Shown here piece by piece: positions 8,534-16,379 of a DNA stretch of 56,113 nt (position 1 is its first letter; the number at the start of each line of letters is the position of its first letter). This DNA is from an uncultured Dongia sp. Its GTDB lineage: Bacteria; Pseudomonadota; Alphaproteobacteria; Dongiales; Dongiaceae. Below the pieces are notes generated by a model that worked only from the letters and a program-made list of their open reading frames with translations, was not told the origin of the DNA and ran no database searches. Location: contig NZ_CAKZGO010000010.1 of NCBI RefSeq assembly GCF_936916975.1, forward strand, positions 1 through 56,113. The letters are read 5' to 3'. The translations under genes and the position numbers were made by a program.

Positions 8534-9846
8534 CGATACTGTGTCATGGGCAGGTCGAGCGGCGTTACCGTTCGGCTGCTGCCATCGATCTTCTGCCCCG
8601 CGAGTTGGGCCGCTCCGCTGATCGTGCCGGTGGCGTCGTCAGACACGAATACATCGGCCGAGCGACGCAGGGCCGCCAGCGCAGAGAGATAGAGATCGTT
8701 GCCGATGAGACTGCCTTCGACCACCACCGGCCCGGTGGCCTTGATAAGATCGAGGCAGTAATCAGTCATAAGGGCGAGATAGAGGCTGGCTTGCGCCACC
8801 ACCTGTTCCTGCTTGCGCAGCCCCGTGCCGCGCGCGCCGCCATGGGCCTTGCCCACGAACGGGCCACCGAAATCGCTGATCGGCGGTACCAGCATGGCGC
8901 CGGCATCGATCACCGCGGCGGCATCCGGTACGCCAGCCACGGCGGCGTTGGCGCCCTCGGTCAGGGTCGAGTACTCGCGCCCGCCCATGAACAGGCTGAC
9001 CGGTACCGGATTGCCCATCACATCGACATTGGCGAGACAGCTGCGGGCGGCGGGCAAATTGGCCACGTCGGCGCCCGCCGCCATACACACGACCCAGGTG
9101 CCGGTCGACGCCACCGCGAAAGGCGACGTCCGTAACAAACGATGGCGCAGAAAAGAGGCGCTGCTGTCATGGATGCCAACGCGGATGCGGCAATCAGCCG
9201 GCAGGCCGGTGCGTGCCCGGATCTCCGGCAGGACATTGCCCAGCACCTCATCGGCACGGCGTAGTGGCGGGAACAGATCGCGCCATCCCATGCGCGTGAC
9301 GAAACCGCTGAAGGTCGCCGCCGCTGGCTGCCACAGGCCGGTATGGCAGCCAAGATAGGTGACCTCGCTGCTGGCGATGCCGCTCAGGCGGAAGCTCCAA
9401 TATTGCGGATAAGGCAGGATGTATCGGACCCGGGCGAACTCATTAGGATACTGTTGCGCCAGCCAATGAATCTGCCGGCCCAGATTGAGGCCGCCCGCCA
9501 TGGCCGGCGAGAACGTCTCGGCAAAGGGCGACGCCAAGCGATCGTAATCCGAATCCTCGATCGGCACTTCATAGTCGAGGATCGGCAAAGCGAGCTTGCC
9601 TTCGGCATCGACCAGCGCTGCCGTAGCACCATGGGCGACCACGACAATGTCGGTAATCTCCGCTTCAGCCGCCAGATCCTTCAAGCCGCGCAGCAGAAAG
9701 GACCAGATGCCGGCTTCGTCGATATGGGGATAAGGTGGTGCAGGCAGCGAGCGATCCGGCGTCGACACGGTGTGACGGATCTCGCCCGCCTCAACCAGCG
9801 AGAGCTTGATGTTCGTCTTTCCGATGTCAAAGACAACGATCGCCAT
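8503..9846 (-). CDS. rhaK: FGGY-family carbohydrate kinase, RhaK-type (copy 2)
   Basis: A 447-residue FGGY kinase beginning MAIVVFDIGKTNIKLSL. Phosphate-binding loop DIGKTNIK, middle segment STGTWVVCM, FMGGREYS, and GPVVVEGSLIGN near the C-terminus mark the two-domain fold. It lies downstream of the DeoR-type regulator on the same strand, an order like the end of the rhizobial rha operon where rhaK is last. That favours this copy as rhamnulokinase, so the symbol is tentative. Its 3' end overlaps that of the convergent paralog by 31 bp. A possible 26-codon reading frame ends 15 bp upstream of its start. Confidence 0.75.
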   Translation of the reverse strand: MAIVVFDIGKTNIKLSLVEAGEIRHTVSTPDRSLPAPPYPHIDEAGIWSFLLRGLKDLAAEAEITDIVVVAHGATAALVDAEGKLALPILDYEVPIEDSDYDRLASPFAETFSPAMAGGLNLGRQIHWLAQQYPNEFARVRYILPYPQYWSFRLSGIASSEVTYLGCHTGLWQPAAATFSGFVTRMGWRDLFPPLRRADEVLGNVLPEIRARTGLPADCRIRVGIHDSSASFLRHRLLRTSPFAVASTGTWVVCMAAGADVANLPAARSCLANVDVMGNPVPVSLFMGGREYSTLTEGANAAVAGVPDAAAVIDAGAMLVPPISDFGGPFVGKAHGGARGTGLRKQEQVVAQASLYLALMTDYCLDLIKATGPVVVEGSLIGNDLYLSALAALRRSADVFVSDDATGTISGAAQLAGQKIDGSSRTVTPLDLPMTQYRQRWREALPA

Positions 9847-9861
9847 GATGCTGAAACGCCC

Positions 9862-9942
9862 TCAGCGCGCCATGACGCGATGCGCCCGCAGGCGATCCGT
9901 GACGGTCGCTGCACGAATGACGGCGATGCAATTCGAGTCCAT
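9862..9942 (-). CDS. Possible 26-residue leader or small protein
   Basis: A short frame starting MDSNCIAVIR and ending HRVMAR, between the regulator gene and the copy 2 kinase. It is preceded by a very strong ribosome site (AGGGGAGG, 5 bases before the ATG), stronger than that of the kinase gene itself, whose ATG follows the stop by 15 bp. It may be a translated leader coupling ribosomes into the kinase. It does not resemble the L-rhamnose mutarotase that occupies this position in rhizobia. Evidence is only the ribosome site and position. Confidence 0.25.
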   Translation of the reverse strand: MDSNCIAVIRAATVTDRLRAHRVMAR

Positions 9943-9993
9943 ATCGGCCTCCCCTGTTTCACCTCACCCTTGAAGATCTGATGCCGCGAAAAG

Positions 9994-10782
9994 TCAGGCG
10001 ACCGACGCAGCTTTCAAAACCCGGGTGATGATGACCTCAATACCGGCATCGGTCAGCATCTTGTGCGTGCTGGTTTCGATACCGTCATCCGTGATCAAGA
10101 TGTTTATCCGTTCGAGCGGGCAGAGGATGAGGCTGCCACGGTTGTGGAATTTGCTGCTGTCGACCAGGACGATCACCTTTTCCGCCTGGCGGATCAATTT
10201 CTGTTCGGCGCGGATGAGCAGCGGGTCGGTCTGCATGAGACCGTGCTGTGTGATCGCACGGGCACCCAGGAAGACTTTCGAGGCGATGAAACGCTCAATG
10301 GCATCATCCTCGAATGGGCTGAGAATGAGGCCCTGCTCGCGGAAAATCTCGCCGCCCGGCAGGATCACACGCGCCTGGCCACGCTTCATCAAATATTCGG
10401 CGATCGGGAATGAATTGGTGAGGACCTGGAGGTCACGCTCGCCCAGGAACTCGGTCATCGCATAGGTCGTGGTGCCGCCATCGATGATCACGGAATCGCC
10501 GGTCAGGCACAAATCGGCCGCGGCGCGCGCGATGGCACGTTTCATCGCTTTGTGGCGCATCTGGTTGGCGTCGAAATTGGGTTCCGCCAAGGCCGGTGCG
10601 CCGTGCATCGCCTCGGCACCACCGCGCACCCGCTTGATGCGATTGGCCAAGGCCAGATCCTGGATGTCGCGGGCGATGGTGGCGCGTGATGCCCCGAGAC
10701 GCGCCATGAGATCCGGCACCGTCGCAAAGCCCTCGGCCGCGACAGTCTCGCAGATCAGATGATGGCGCTGCCGCTGAAGCAT
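9994..10782 (-). CDS. rhaR: DeoR-family transcriptional regulator of rhamnose genes
   Basis: A 262-residue DeoR-type repressor. The N-terminal winged helix-turn-helix (MLQRQRHHLICETVAAEG...LGASRATIARDIQDL) is followed by RVRGGA, and the C-terminal sugar-phosphate sensor domain contains DGGTTTYAMTEFL. The open frame runs about 98 codons further upstream, but this ATG has a GGGG site and matches where the family begins. It diverges from rhaD across about 208 bp holding a perfect inverted repeat. In rhizobia a DeoR-type RhaR controls rhamnose genes; the assignment here rests on family and neighbourhood. Confidence 0.8.
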   Translation of the reverse strand: MLQRQRHHLICETVAAEGFATVPDLMARLGASRATIARDIQDLALANRIKRVRGGAEAMHGAPALAEPNFDANQMRHKAMKRAIARAAADLCLTGDSVIIDGGTTTYAMTEFLGERDLQVLTNSFPIAEYLMKRGQARVILPGGEIFREQGLILSPFEDDAIERFIASKVFLGARAITQHGLMQTDPLLIRAEQKLIRQAEKVIVLVDSSKFHNRGSLILCPLERINILITDDGIETSTHKMLTDAGIEVIITRVLKAASVA

Positions 10783-10879
10783 GTGTCCCCGTTGCGCTGC
10801 CGCCCAGTCTCGCCTTTCGGAATAGCCGGAATCAGGTTCGAGCGTCAAATACAAATCTTCAAAATCGCTCACAGATTGA

Positions 10880-10921
10880 TCATTTTGCATCGCAAAAACA
10901 AAATACTGCGATGCAAAATGA
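10880..10921. promoter_or_regulatory. Inverted-repeat operator between rhaR and rhaD
   Basis: Two perfect 15-base arms, TCATTTTGCATCGCA and its exact complement, flank a 12-base A-rich spacer. The arm itself contains TTTTGC-ATC-GCAAAA-type symmetry, so two half-operators face each other about 27 bp apart, centre to centre. It lies 97 bp upstream of the regulator's start and 69 bp upstream of the rhaD start, in an AT-rich patch. This is the expected place for a DeoR-family operator that controls both directions. No second copy was noticed upstream of the transporter operon. Confidence 0.65.
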
Positions 10922-10990
10922 CGGATTTCGTTGACCTGAAGGTCGTGCAGGCCTATTTCAGAGCCGAATGGGCAGCGTAGACTAGTCTGC

Positions 10991-13138
10991 GTGAGCGATT
11001 TTGACGATTTTGTTTCGAGCCATCCGATGGAGCCGCCGGTGACTGCAGAAAATGTCATTCCTTCCCAAAATGTCATTCCCTCTCTGTGGGACGATCAGAA
11101 AGCCAAGGCCCTGACGGAGCCGGAGCTGCTACTTTATCGCTCCAATCTGCTGGGTGCCGATCTGCGCATCACCAATTACGGCGGCGGCAATACGTCGGCC
11201 AAGATCCCGACACCCGATCCACTCACCGGCGAGACGGCGACGGTGCTCTGGGTGAAGGGATCGGGCGGCGATCTCGGCTCCATGAAGCTCGACGGCTTCT
11301 CGACGCTCTATCTCGACAAGCTTGAGGGATTGAAGCGGCTCTATCGCGGTCTCGCGCAGGAAGACGAGATGGTGGGTTACCTGCCGCATTGCACCTTCAA
11401 CATGAACCCGCGTGCGGCCAGCATCGACACGCCGCTCCACGCCTTCATCCCCTACGCCCATGTCGACCACATGCATCCTGATGCGGTGATCGCCATCGCC
11501 GCCGCCTCACGCAGCAAGGAGTTGACCGCCGAAGTATTCGGCCCGGAAATCGGCTGGCTGCCCTGGCAGCGACCGGGTTTCGATCTTGGCTTGAAACTGG
11601 GCGAAATGGCGACGTCCCAACCGAACCTCAAGGGTATTGTGCTCTCGGGGCACGGCCTCTTCACCTGGGGTGATAATTCCAAGAGCTGCTACGACAACAC
11701 GCTGCGCGTGATCCGCCTCGCCGATGCATGGCTGGCGGCGAAGACCGCGAAGGCTGCGATCTTCGGCGGCCAGGCGGTTGCCCCGCTCGACCAGGCGCGC
11801 CGCCGCGATATTGCCGCGGCCCTGATGCCGGCCATTCGTGGACGCATCGCCGGCGGCAAGCCCAAAGTCGGGCATTTCAATGATTCCGCGGCGGTGTTGG
11901 AATTCGTCTGCGCCAAGAATGCGCGCGCTCTGGCGGAACTTGGTACGTCTTGCCCGGACCATTTCCTGCGCACGAAGATCCGTCCGCTGGTGCTGGATTT
12001 CAGCGGCGACTTGGCGGCTACAATTGCCAGCCTCGACGAGGCGCTGAAGGCCTATCGCGCGGATTACGGTGGCTATTACGATCGCTGCAAGCGCAGCAAC
12101 AGCCCGGCCATCCGCGACCAGAACCCGATCGTCTATCTCATCCCCAGCGTCGGCATGGTGACCTTTGCCGCTGACAAGGCGACGGCGCGCATCGCCGGCG
12201 AATTCTATGTCAATGCGATCAACGTGATGCGCGGCGCCAGCACGGTCGACAGCTATGTCGGACTCGATGAGCAGGAAGCCTTCGATATCGAGTATTGGCT
12301 GCTCGAAGAAGCCAAGCTGCAGCGCATGCCCAAGGCCAAGAGCCTTGCCGGCCAGGTCGCCTTCATCACCGGTGGCGCCGGCGGCATCGGCCGCGCGACG
12401 GCGGAAGCCTTGCTGGCGGAAGGTGCCTGTGTGGCGCTCGCTGACATCGACGGTGGCCGGCTCGACCAGGCGGTCACCGAACTGGGCGGCAAGCACGGCA
12501 AGGACCGGGTCTGGGGCACCAGCCTGGACGTCACCCATGAGCAGGCGGTGATTGACGCCTTCGCCGCGACGGCACGCCAGTTCGGCGGCGTCGACATCCT
12601 GGTCTCCAATGCCGGCATAGCATCGGCGTCACCCATCGAGGACACCTCGCTTGAGCTTTGGAACCAGAACATCTCGGTGCTGGCGACGGGTTATTTCCTG
12701 GTCAGCCGCGAAGCGTTCCGCCTGATGAAGATCCAGAATGCCGGTGGCAGCATGGTGTTCATCGCCTCGAAGAACGCCATGGCGGCATCGGTCAATGCGT
12801 CCGCCTATTGCACGGCGAAAGCCGCGGAAGTGCATCTCGCCCGCTGCCTCGCCCTGGAAGGCGCTCCGCTCGGCATTCGCGTCAATGTGGTCAATCCCGA
12901 CGCGGTGTTGCGCGGCTCCAACATCTGGAGCGGGAATTGGCTGCAGGAACGGGCCGACGCGTATAAGATCGAAACCGAGCAGCTGGCGGACCATTACCGC
13001 CAACGCAGCCTGCTGAAACTGTCGGTCTATCCGGAAGATATCGCCGCGGCGGTGCGGTTCTTCTGCACCGATGCGCCGAAATCGACCGGCAACATTCTCA
13101 ATGTCGACGCCGGCAATGCCGTCGCGTTCACGCGCTAA
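10991..13138 (+). CDS. rhaD: Bifunctional rhamnulose-1-phosphate aldolase / L-lactaldehyde dehydrogenase
   Basis: A 715-residue fusion. The N-terminal class II aldolase half has TNYGGGNTSAK near residue 61, metal-binding histidines in YAHVDHMHPD near 155-163 and in VLSGHGLFTW. The short-chain dehydrogenase half starts near 455 with the Rossmann motif ITGGAGGIG, then SNAGIAS and catalytic YCTAK near 605. It cleaves L-rhamnulose-1-phosphate to dihydroxyacetone phosphate and L-lactaldehyde, then oxidises the aldehyde. The start is a GTG and the first 30 residues are atypical, with a six-residue repeat (ENVIPS/QNVIPS). An ATG at 11027 is an alternative. It is followed 14 bp later by rhaI. Confidence 0.9.
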   Translation: MSDFDDFVSSHPMEPPVTAENVIPSQNVIPSLWDDQKAKALTEPELLLYRSNLLGADLRITNYGGGNTSAKIPTPDPLTGETATVLWVKGSGGDLGSMKLDGFSTLYLDKLEGLKRLYRGLAQEDEMVGYLPHCTFNMNPRAASIDTPLHAFIPYAHVDHMHPDAVIAIAAASRSKELTAEVFGPEIGWLPWQRPGFDLGLKLGEMATSQPNLKGIVLSGHGLFTWGDNSKSCYDNTLRVIRLADAWLAAKTAKAAIFGGQAVAPLDQARRRDIAAALMPAIRGRIAGGKPKVGHFNDSAAVLEFVCAKNARALAELGTSCPDHFLRTKIRPLVLDFSGDLAATIASLDEALKAYRADYGGYYDRCKRSNSPAIRDQNPIVYLIPSVGMVTFAADKATARIAGEFYVNAINVMRGASTVDSYVGLDEQEAFDIEYWLLEEAKLQRMPKAKSLAGQVAFITGGAGGIGRATAEALLAEGACVALADIDGGRLDQAVTELGGKHGKDRVWGTSLDVTHEQAVIDAFAATARQFGGVDILVSNAGIASASPIEDTSLELWNQNISVLATGYFLVSREAFRLMKIQNAGGSMVFIASKNAMAASVNASAYCTAKAAEVHLARCLALEGAPLGIRVNVVNPDAVLRGSNIWSGNWLQERADAYKIETEQLADHYRQRSLLKLSVYPEDIAAAVRFFCTDAPKSTGNILNVDAGNAVAFTR

Positions 13139-13152
13139 CCAGGGAGGCAGCC

Positions 13153-14451
13153 ATGGCTGATACCTATCGGATCCCGGAAGCAGACATCGTCGCACAGAAC
13201 GCCAAGGCCCGGCCGGCCTTGCAGGAGGACTATGAGAGCCTCGGCCGCAGGCTGGCACGCAGCGGCAGCGATATCGAGACGATCACGACGGCAGTCGGCG
13301 CCTTTGGCGTTGCCTTGCCGAGCTGGGGTGTCGGCACCGGGGGCACGCGCTTCGCGCGCTATCCCGGCGTGGGCGAGCCCCGCCACATCTTCGACAAGCT
13401 GGAGGATTGCGGGACGATTCATCAGCTGACCCGCGCCACCCCCACCGTGTCGCTGCATTTCCCCTGGGACAAGCCCAGCGACATCAAGGCCACGCGTGAA
13501 TTTGCGAGCGAGCTTGGCCTGGGCTTCGACGCGGTCAATTCGAATACTTTCCAGGACGCTGCCGGGCAGAAGCTGTCCTACAAATTCGGCAGCCTCACCA
13601 ATACCGACAGGGCCGTGCGCGATCAGGCGGTTGCGCATAACATCGAATGCATCGAGCTCGGCAAGGCGTTGGGATCGAAGGCGCTGACCGTGTGGATCGG
13701 CGACGGCTCGAATTTCGCCGGCCAGCAGCATTTCACACGCGCGCTCGAGCGCTACCTGGAAAGTGCCAAGGCGATCTATCAGGCGCTGCCTGCGGATTGG
13801 CATATGTTCATCGAGCATAAACTCTATGAGCCGGCCTTCTATTCGACGGTAATCGCCGATTGGGGCACCAACTATCTTGCCGCGACGCAATTGGGCCCCA
13901 AGGCGCGCTGCCTGGTCGATCTTGGCCACCATGCGCCCAACACCAATATCGAGATGATCGTCGCGCGCCTCATTCAGTTCGGCAAGCTGGGCGGCTTCCA
14001 TTTCAATGACAGCAAGTATGGTGATGACGATCTCGACAGCGGCTCGATCAACCCGTTCCAGCTGTTCCTGATCTTCAATGAACTGGTTGATGCGGCCGAT
14101 CGCGGGGCCTTCGACGTGGCACCGGCCTATATGCTCGATCAATCGCACAACGTCACCGACCCGGTCGAGAGCCTGATGTCGAGCGCCATGGAATTGCAGC
14201 GGCGTTATGCCCAGGCGATGTTGATCGACCGCGCCCGGCTGGAGCAGGCACAGGCCGAGAACGACGCGCTGATGGCACTAGAGACCCTGAAGGCTGCCTT
14301 CAATACAGACGTGGCGCCGATCCTGGGCATGGCGCGGCAGCGCAAGGGCGGCGCCATCGACCCCATCGGCGTCTATCGCCTGTCGCAATATCGCCGGCAC
14401 AAGCAGAGCGAACGCCCGGCAGCGGCCAAGCAATCCGCCGGTATCGTCTAG
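13153..14451 (+). CDS. rhaI: L-rhamnose isomerase, rhizobial RhaI type
   Basis: A 432-residue TIM-barrel sugar isomerase converting L-rhamnose to L-rhamnulose. Supporting segments are HFPWDKP, WIGDGSNFAGQQHF, FIEHKLYEPAFYST, LVDLGHHAPNTNIE and GGFHFNDSKYGDDDLD, which carry the His, Glu and Asp residues expected of a metal-dependent xylose-isomerase-like site. AGGGAGG stands just before the ATG. It forms an operon with rhaD. Its stop lies only 13 bp from the stop of the convergent operon ending at 14465, and no terminator is visible between them. Confidence 0.9.
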   Translation: MADTYRIPEADIVAQNAKARPALQEDYESLGRRLARSGSDIETITTAVGAFGVALPSWGVGTGGTRFARYPGVGEPRHIFDKLEDCGTIHQLTRATPTVSLHFPWDKPSDIKATREFASELGLGFDAVNSNTFQDAAGQKLSYKFGSLTNTDRAVRDQAVAHNIECIELGKALGSKALTVWIGDGSNFAGQQHFTRALERYLESAKAIYQALPADWHMFIEHKLYEPAFYSTVIADWGTNYLAATQLGPKARCLVDLGHHAPNTNIEMIVARLIQFGKLGGFHFNDSKYGDDDLDSGSINPFQLFLIFNELVDAADRGAFDVAPAYMLDQSHNVTDPVESLMSSAMELQRRYAQAMLIDRARLEQAQAENDALMALETLKAAFNTDVAPILGMARQRKGGAIDPIGVYRLSQYRRHKQSERPAAAKQSAGIV

Positions 14452-14464
14452 CGCGCTGCCTGGC

Positions 14465-15505
14465 TCAGGCCTGCGCTTTCTTGCGGTCGTCGGTGAGCTG
14501 CTTGCGGTAGCGTTCGGCATCCCAGTCAAGCAGCGCCATCTCCTCATCCTGCGGCAAGTAGCGGATGGGGGCATCGAGGGGCAAGCGGCTGATGACCAGC
14601 CCCAGGCATTCCAGCATCGCTTCAGCAGCGCGCGTGATGTCCTTTCGCACAAAGGCACCGGCGCCGGGGACCAGGAATGCAACCGGCGCAGGACGGTCCT
14701 GGAACGTGGAGAGATAGGCAGGGACCGTCATTCCCGCCGGCATCTGCGGCAGGGCCGGGCCGAGAAACACGACATGATCCGGATAGAGCGACCCGGCAGT
14801 GGCAACGGCAAGATTGTGCGAATCTGTTGCCAGGATATGGCTGTCCTCTGATACGGCGGGGCGATAATCGGTGCCGGCGCACAAGGCTTCTAGCCGCGAG
14901 ATGTCTGCCGATACGGCAGCGCGGGGGATAAGCTGAAGGCGTCGCTCGACATCCTGCATCAGTGCTTCTGCCGCGACCACATCGGAACCACCGACCAACA
15001 AGCCGTGATTACCGAGGATCAGCACATCCGGCTGCTTGTCCGCTGTGAGTGCGGCGATGGCCTGGCTGAGCGGCAGGCCGGGCCGGTAATATGGTAGCTT
15101 CGCCCATGAGAGCCCGGTCAGCTTTTCCCGCAAGGCGGCATCGCCATCGGTACGCACTGCCCAGGCGATCGTGTTGACCGCATGGACATGCAGCACCACT
15201 TTATGCGCCATCAACGCATGCAAGGATGTCTCGATCGAAGGGCGCAATTTAGTCGGACCTTGGTTGCTCAGAACCGGCATCACGCTGTTCTGATTGGCCA
15301 GCGCCTGCCGTGCACCGGCGAGATCGACCGCCACGAAGATATCATCACGCTGCGCGTCCGCCAGCCACAAGCCCGACGCCTTGACCCACAACGCATCCGC
15401 GATCTTGATCGAGGTGTTGCCGCCAGCACCCTGCACGAGATGCATGTCGGCGCCGATCCGCGCCGAGACTTCCCGGAGGCCGTCGAGTTCTGCCGACATG
15501 TTCAT
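14465..15505 (-). CDS. Class II aldolase/adducin family protein (two-lobed, RhaD aldolase-like)
   Basis: About 346 residues starting MNMSAELDGLREVSARIG. The first half matches a class II aldolase: GAGGNTSIK, VKASG, HVHAVNTIAW (metal histidines) and LGNHGLLVGG. The C-terminal half (YPDHVVFLGP, ACLL-free AFVRK) resembles the extra lobe seen in the aldolase part of RhaD proteins, but there is no dehydrogenase domain. The longer open frame to 15700 is not coding-like. It is the last gene of the 13-gene operon, 10 bp after the HAD gene. Likely cleaves a ketose-1-phosphate to dihydroxyacetone phosphate plus an aldehyde; the substrate is unknown. Confidence 0.75.
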   Translation of the reverse strand: MNMSAELDGLREVSARIGADMHLVQGAGGNTSIKIADALWVKASGLWLADAQRDDIFVAVDLAGARQALANQNSVMPVLSNQGPTKLRPSIETSLHALMAHKVVLHVHAVNTIAWAVRTDGDAALREKLTGLSWAKLPYYRPGLPLSQAIAALTADKQPDVLILGNHGLLVGGSDVVAAEALMQDVERRLQLIPRAAVSADISRLEALCAGTDYRPAVSEDSHILATDSHNLAVATAGSLYPDHVVFLGPALPQMPAGMTVPAYLSTFQDRPAPVAFLVPGAGAFVRKDITRAAEAMLECLGLVISRLPLDAPIRYLPQDEEMALLDWDAERYRKQLTDDRKKAQA

Positions 15506-15515
15506 GGTCTCTCCT

Positions 15516-16379
15516 TCACCAGGCCAGATGGTCGATGATCCAGTCGGGCTCGTTCGCCGGTCCTGCCGCGAGATCGCGCACGGCCTTCGGCACATCACGC
15601 GCGTTACGCAGGATCGGCGCATGAACACCCGCGGCGATGAGTACCGTCCGCATGCCGGCCTGGCACCCACCCAGTATATCGTGATCGAGGGAATCGCCAA
15701 TCACCACGACCCGCTTCGGCGCGGGATTTCCCAACTGTGACATCGCTGCCACGAAGATCGGCGGATGCGGCTTGCCGATATAGATGACACGGCCGCCCAT
15801 CGCCGCGTAATGCGCCGCAAGCGCACCTGGTGCCGGCATCAACCCGCCGGCGCCGAACATGGTGAGATCCGGGTTGGCGCAGAGCATCGGCAGCTGGCGG
15901 GAAATCGCCGTAGCAAAGATGGCTTGCCACGCCTCGGGCGCGGATTTGTCGTCATCGAGGCCGGCCAGCAGGATGAAATCGGCGACCGAAGGATTGCTGG
16001 CGATATCGACCGACAGGCCGGCAACAATCGACAGATCCCGGCCACGGGTGATGAGATAGCACCGCTTGCCCAATGCCGGGAAAGCCGCATGAGCAGGGTC
16101 GCGGAGGCCCCGCCACGCAACCTCGCCCGAGCTCAGCACACCGTCATATTCGTCGGCCGGCAATCCCAGATCCTGCAGACGGCGCAGGTTTTCGCTGGAT
16201 CGCTTGCCGGAGTTGGAGAGGACGAGAATCTTCTTGCCCCCCGCCCGCAACTTGGCCACACAGTCGCGCGCCGCCGGGAAAACGGCCTGCCCTTCATGGA
16301 GCGCGCCCCATTGGTCGAGCAGGACCGCGTCGAACTGATCGGCGATTTCACGAATGCCGTTGATCATTTCGGCCGTCAT
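15516..16379 (-). CDS. HAD-superfamily subclass IIA phosphatase (TIGR01459-like)
   Basis: A 287-residue HAD hydrolase. Motif I is DAVLLDQWGALHEG (DxWG form typical of the IIA group), motif II VLSNSGKRS, and the terminal region KPHPPIFVAAM...VVVIGDSLDHDILGG supplies the Lys and the GDSxxxDxxG motif. The family dephosphorylates small sugar phosphates or nucleotides; the substrate here is unknown. Its ATG overlaps the stop of the upstream kinase gene by 4 bases, so it belongs to the catabolic operon. A role in recycling a mis-phosphorylated or dead-end intermediate is inference. Confidence 0.75.
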   Translation of the reverse strand: MTAEMINGIREIADQFDAVLLDQWGALHEGQAVFPAARDCVAKLRAGGKKILVLSNSGKRSSENLRRLQDLGLPADEYDGVLSSGEVAWRGLRDPAHAAFPALGKRCYLITRGRDLSIVAGLSVDIASNPSVADFILLAGLDDDKSAPEAWQAIFATAISRQLPMLCANPDLTMFGAGGLMPAPGALAAHYAAMGGRVIYIGKPHPPIFVAAMSQLGNPAPKRVVVIGDSLDHDILGGCQAGMRTVLIAAGVHAPILRNARDVPKAVRDLAAGPANEPDWIIDHLAW

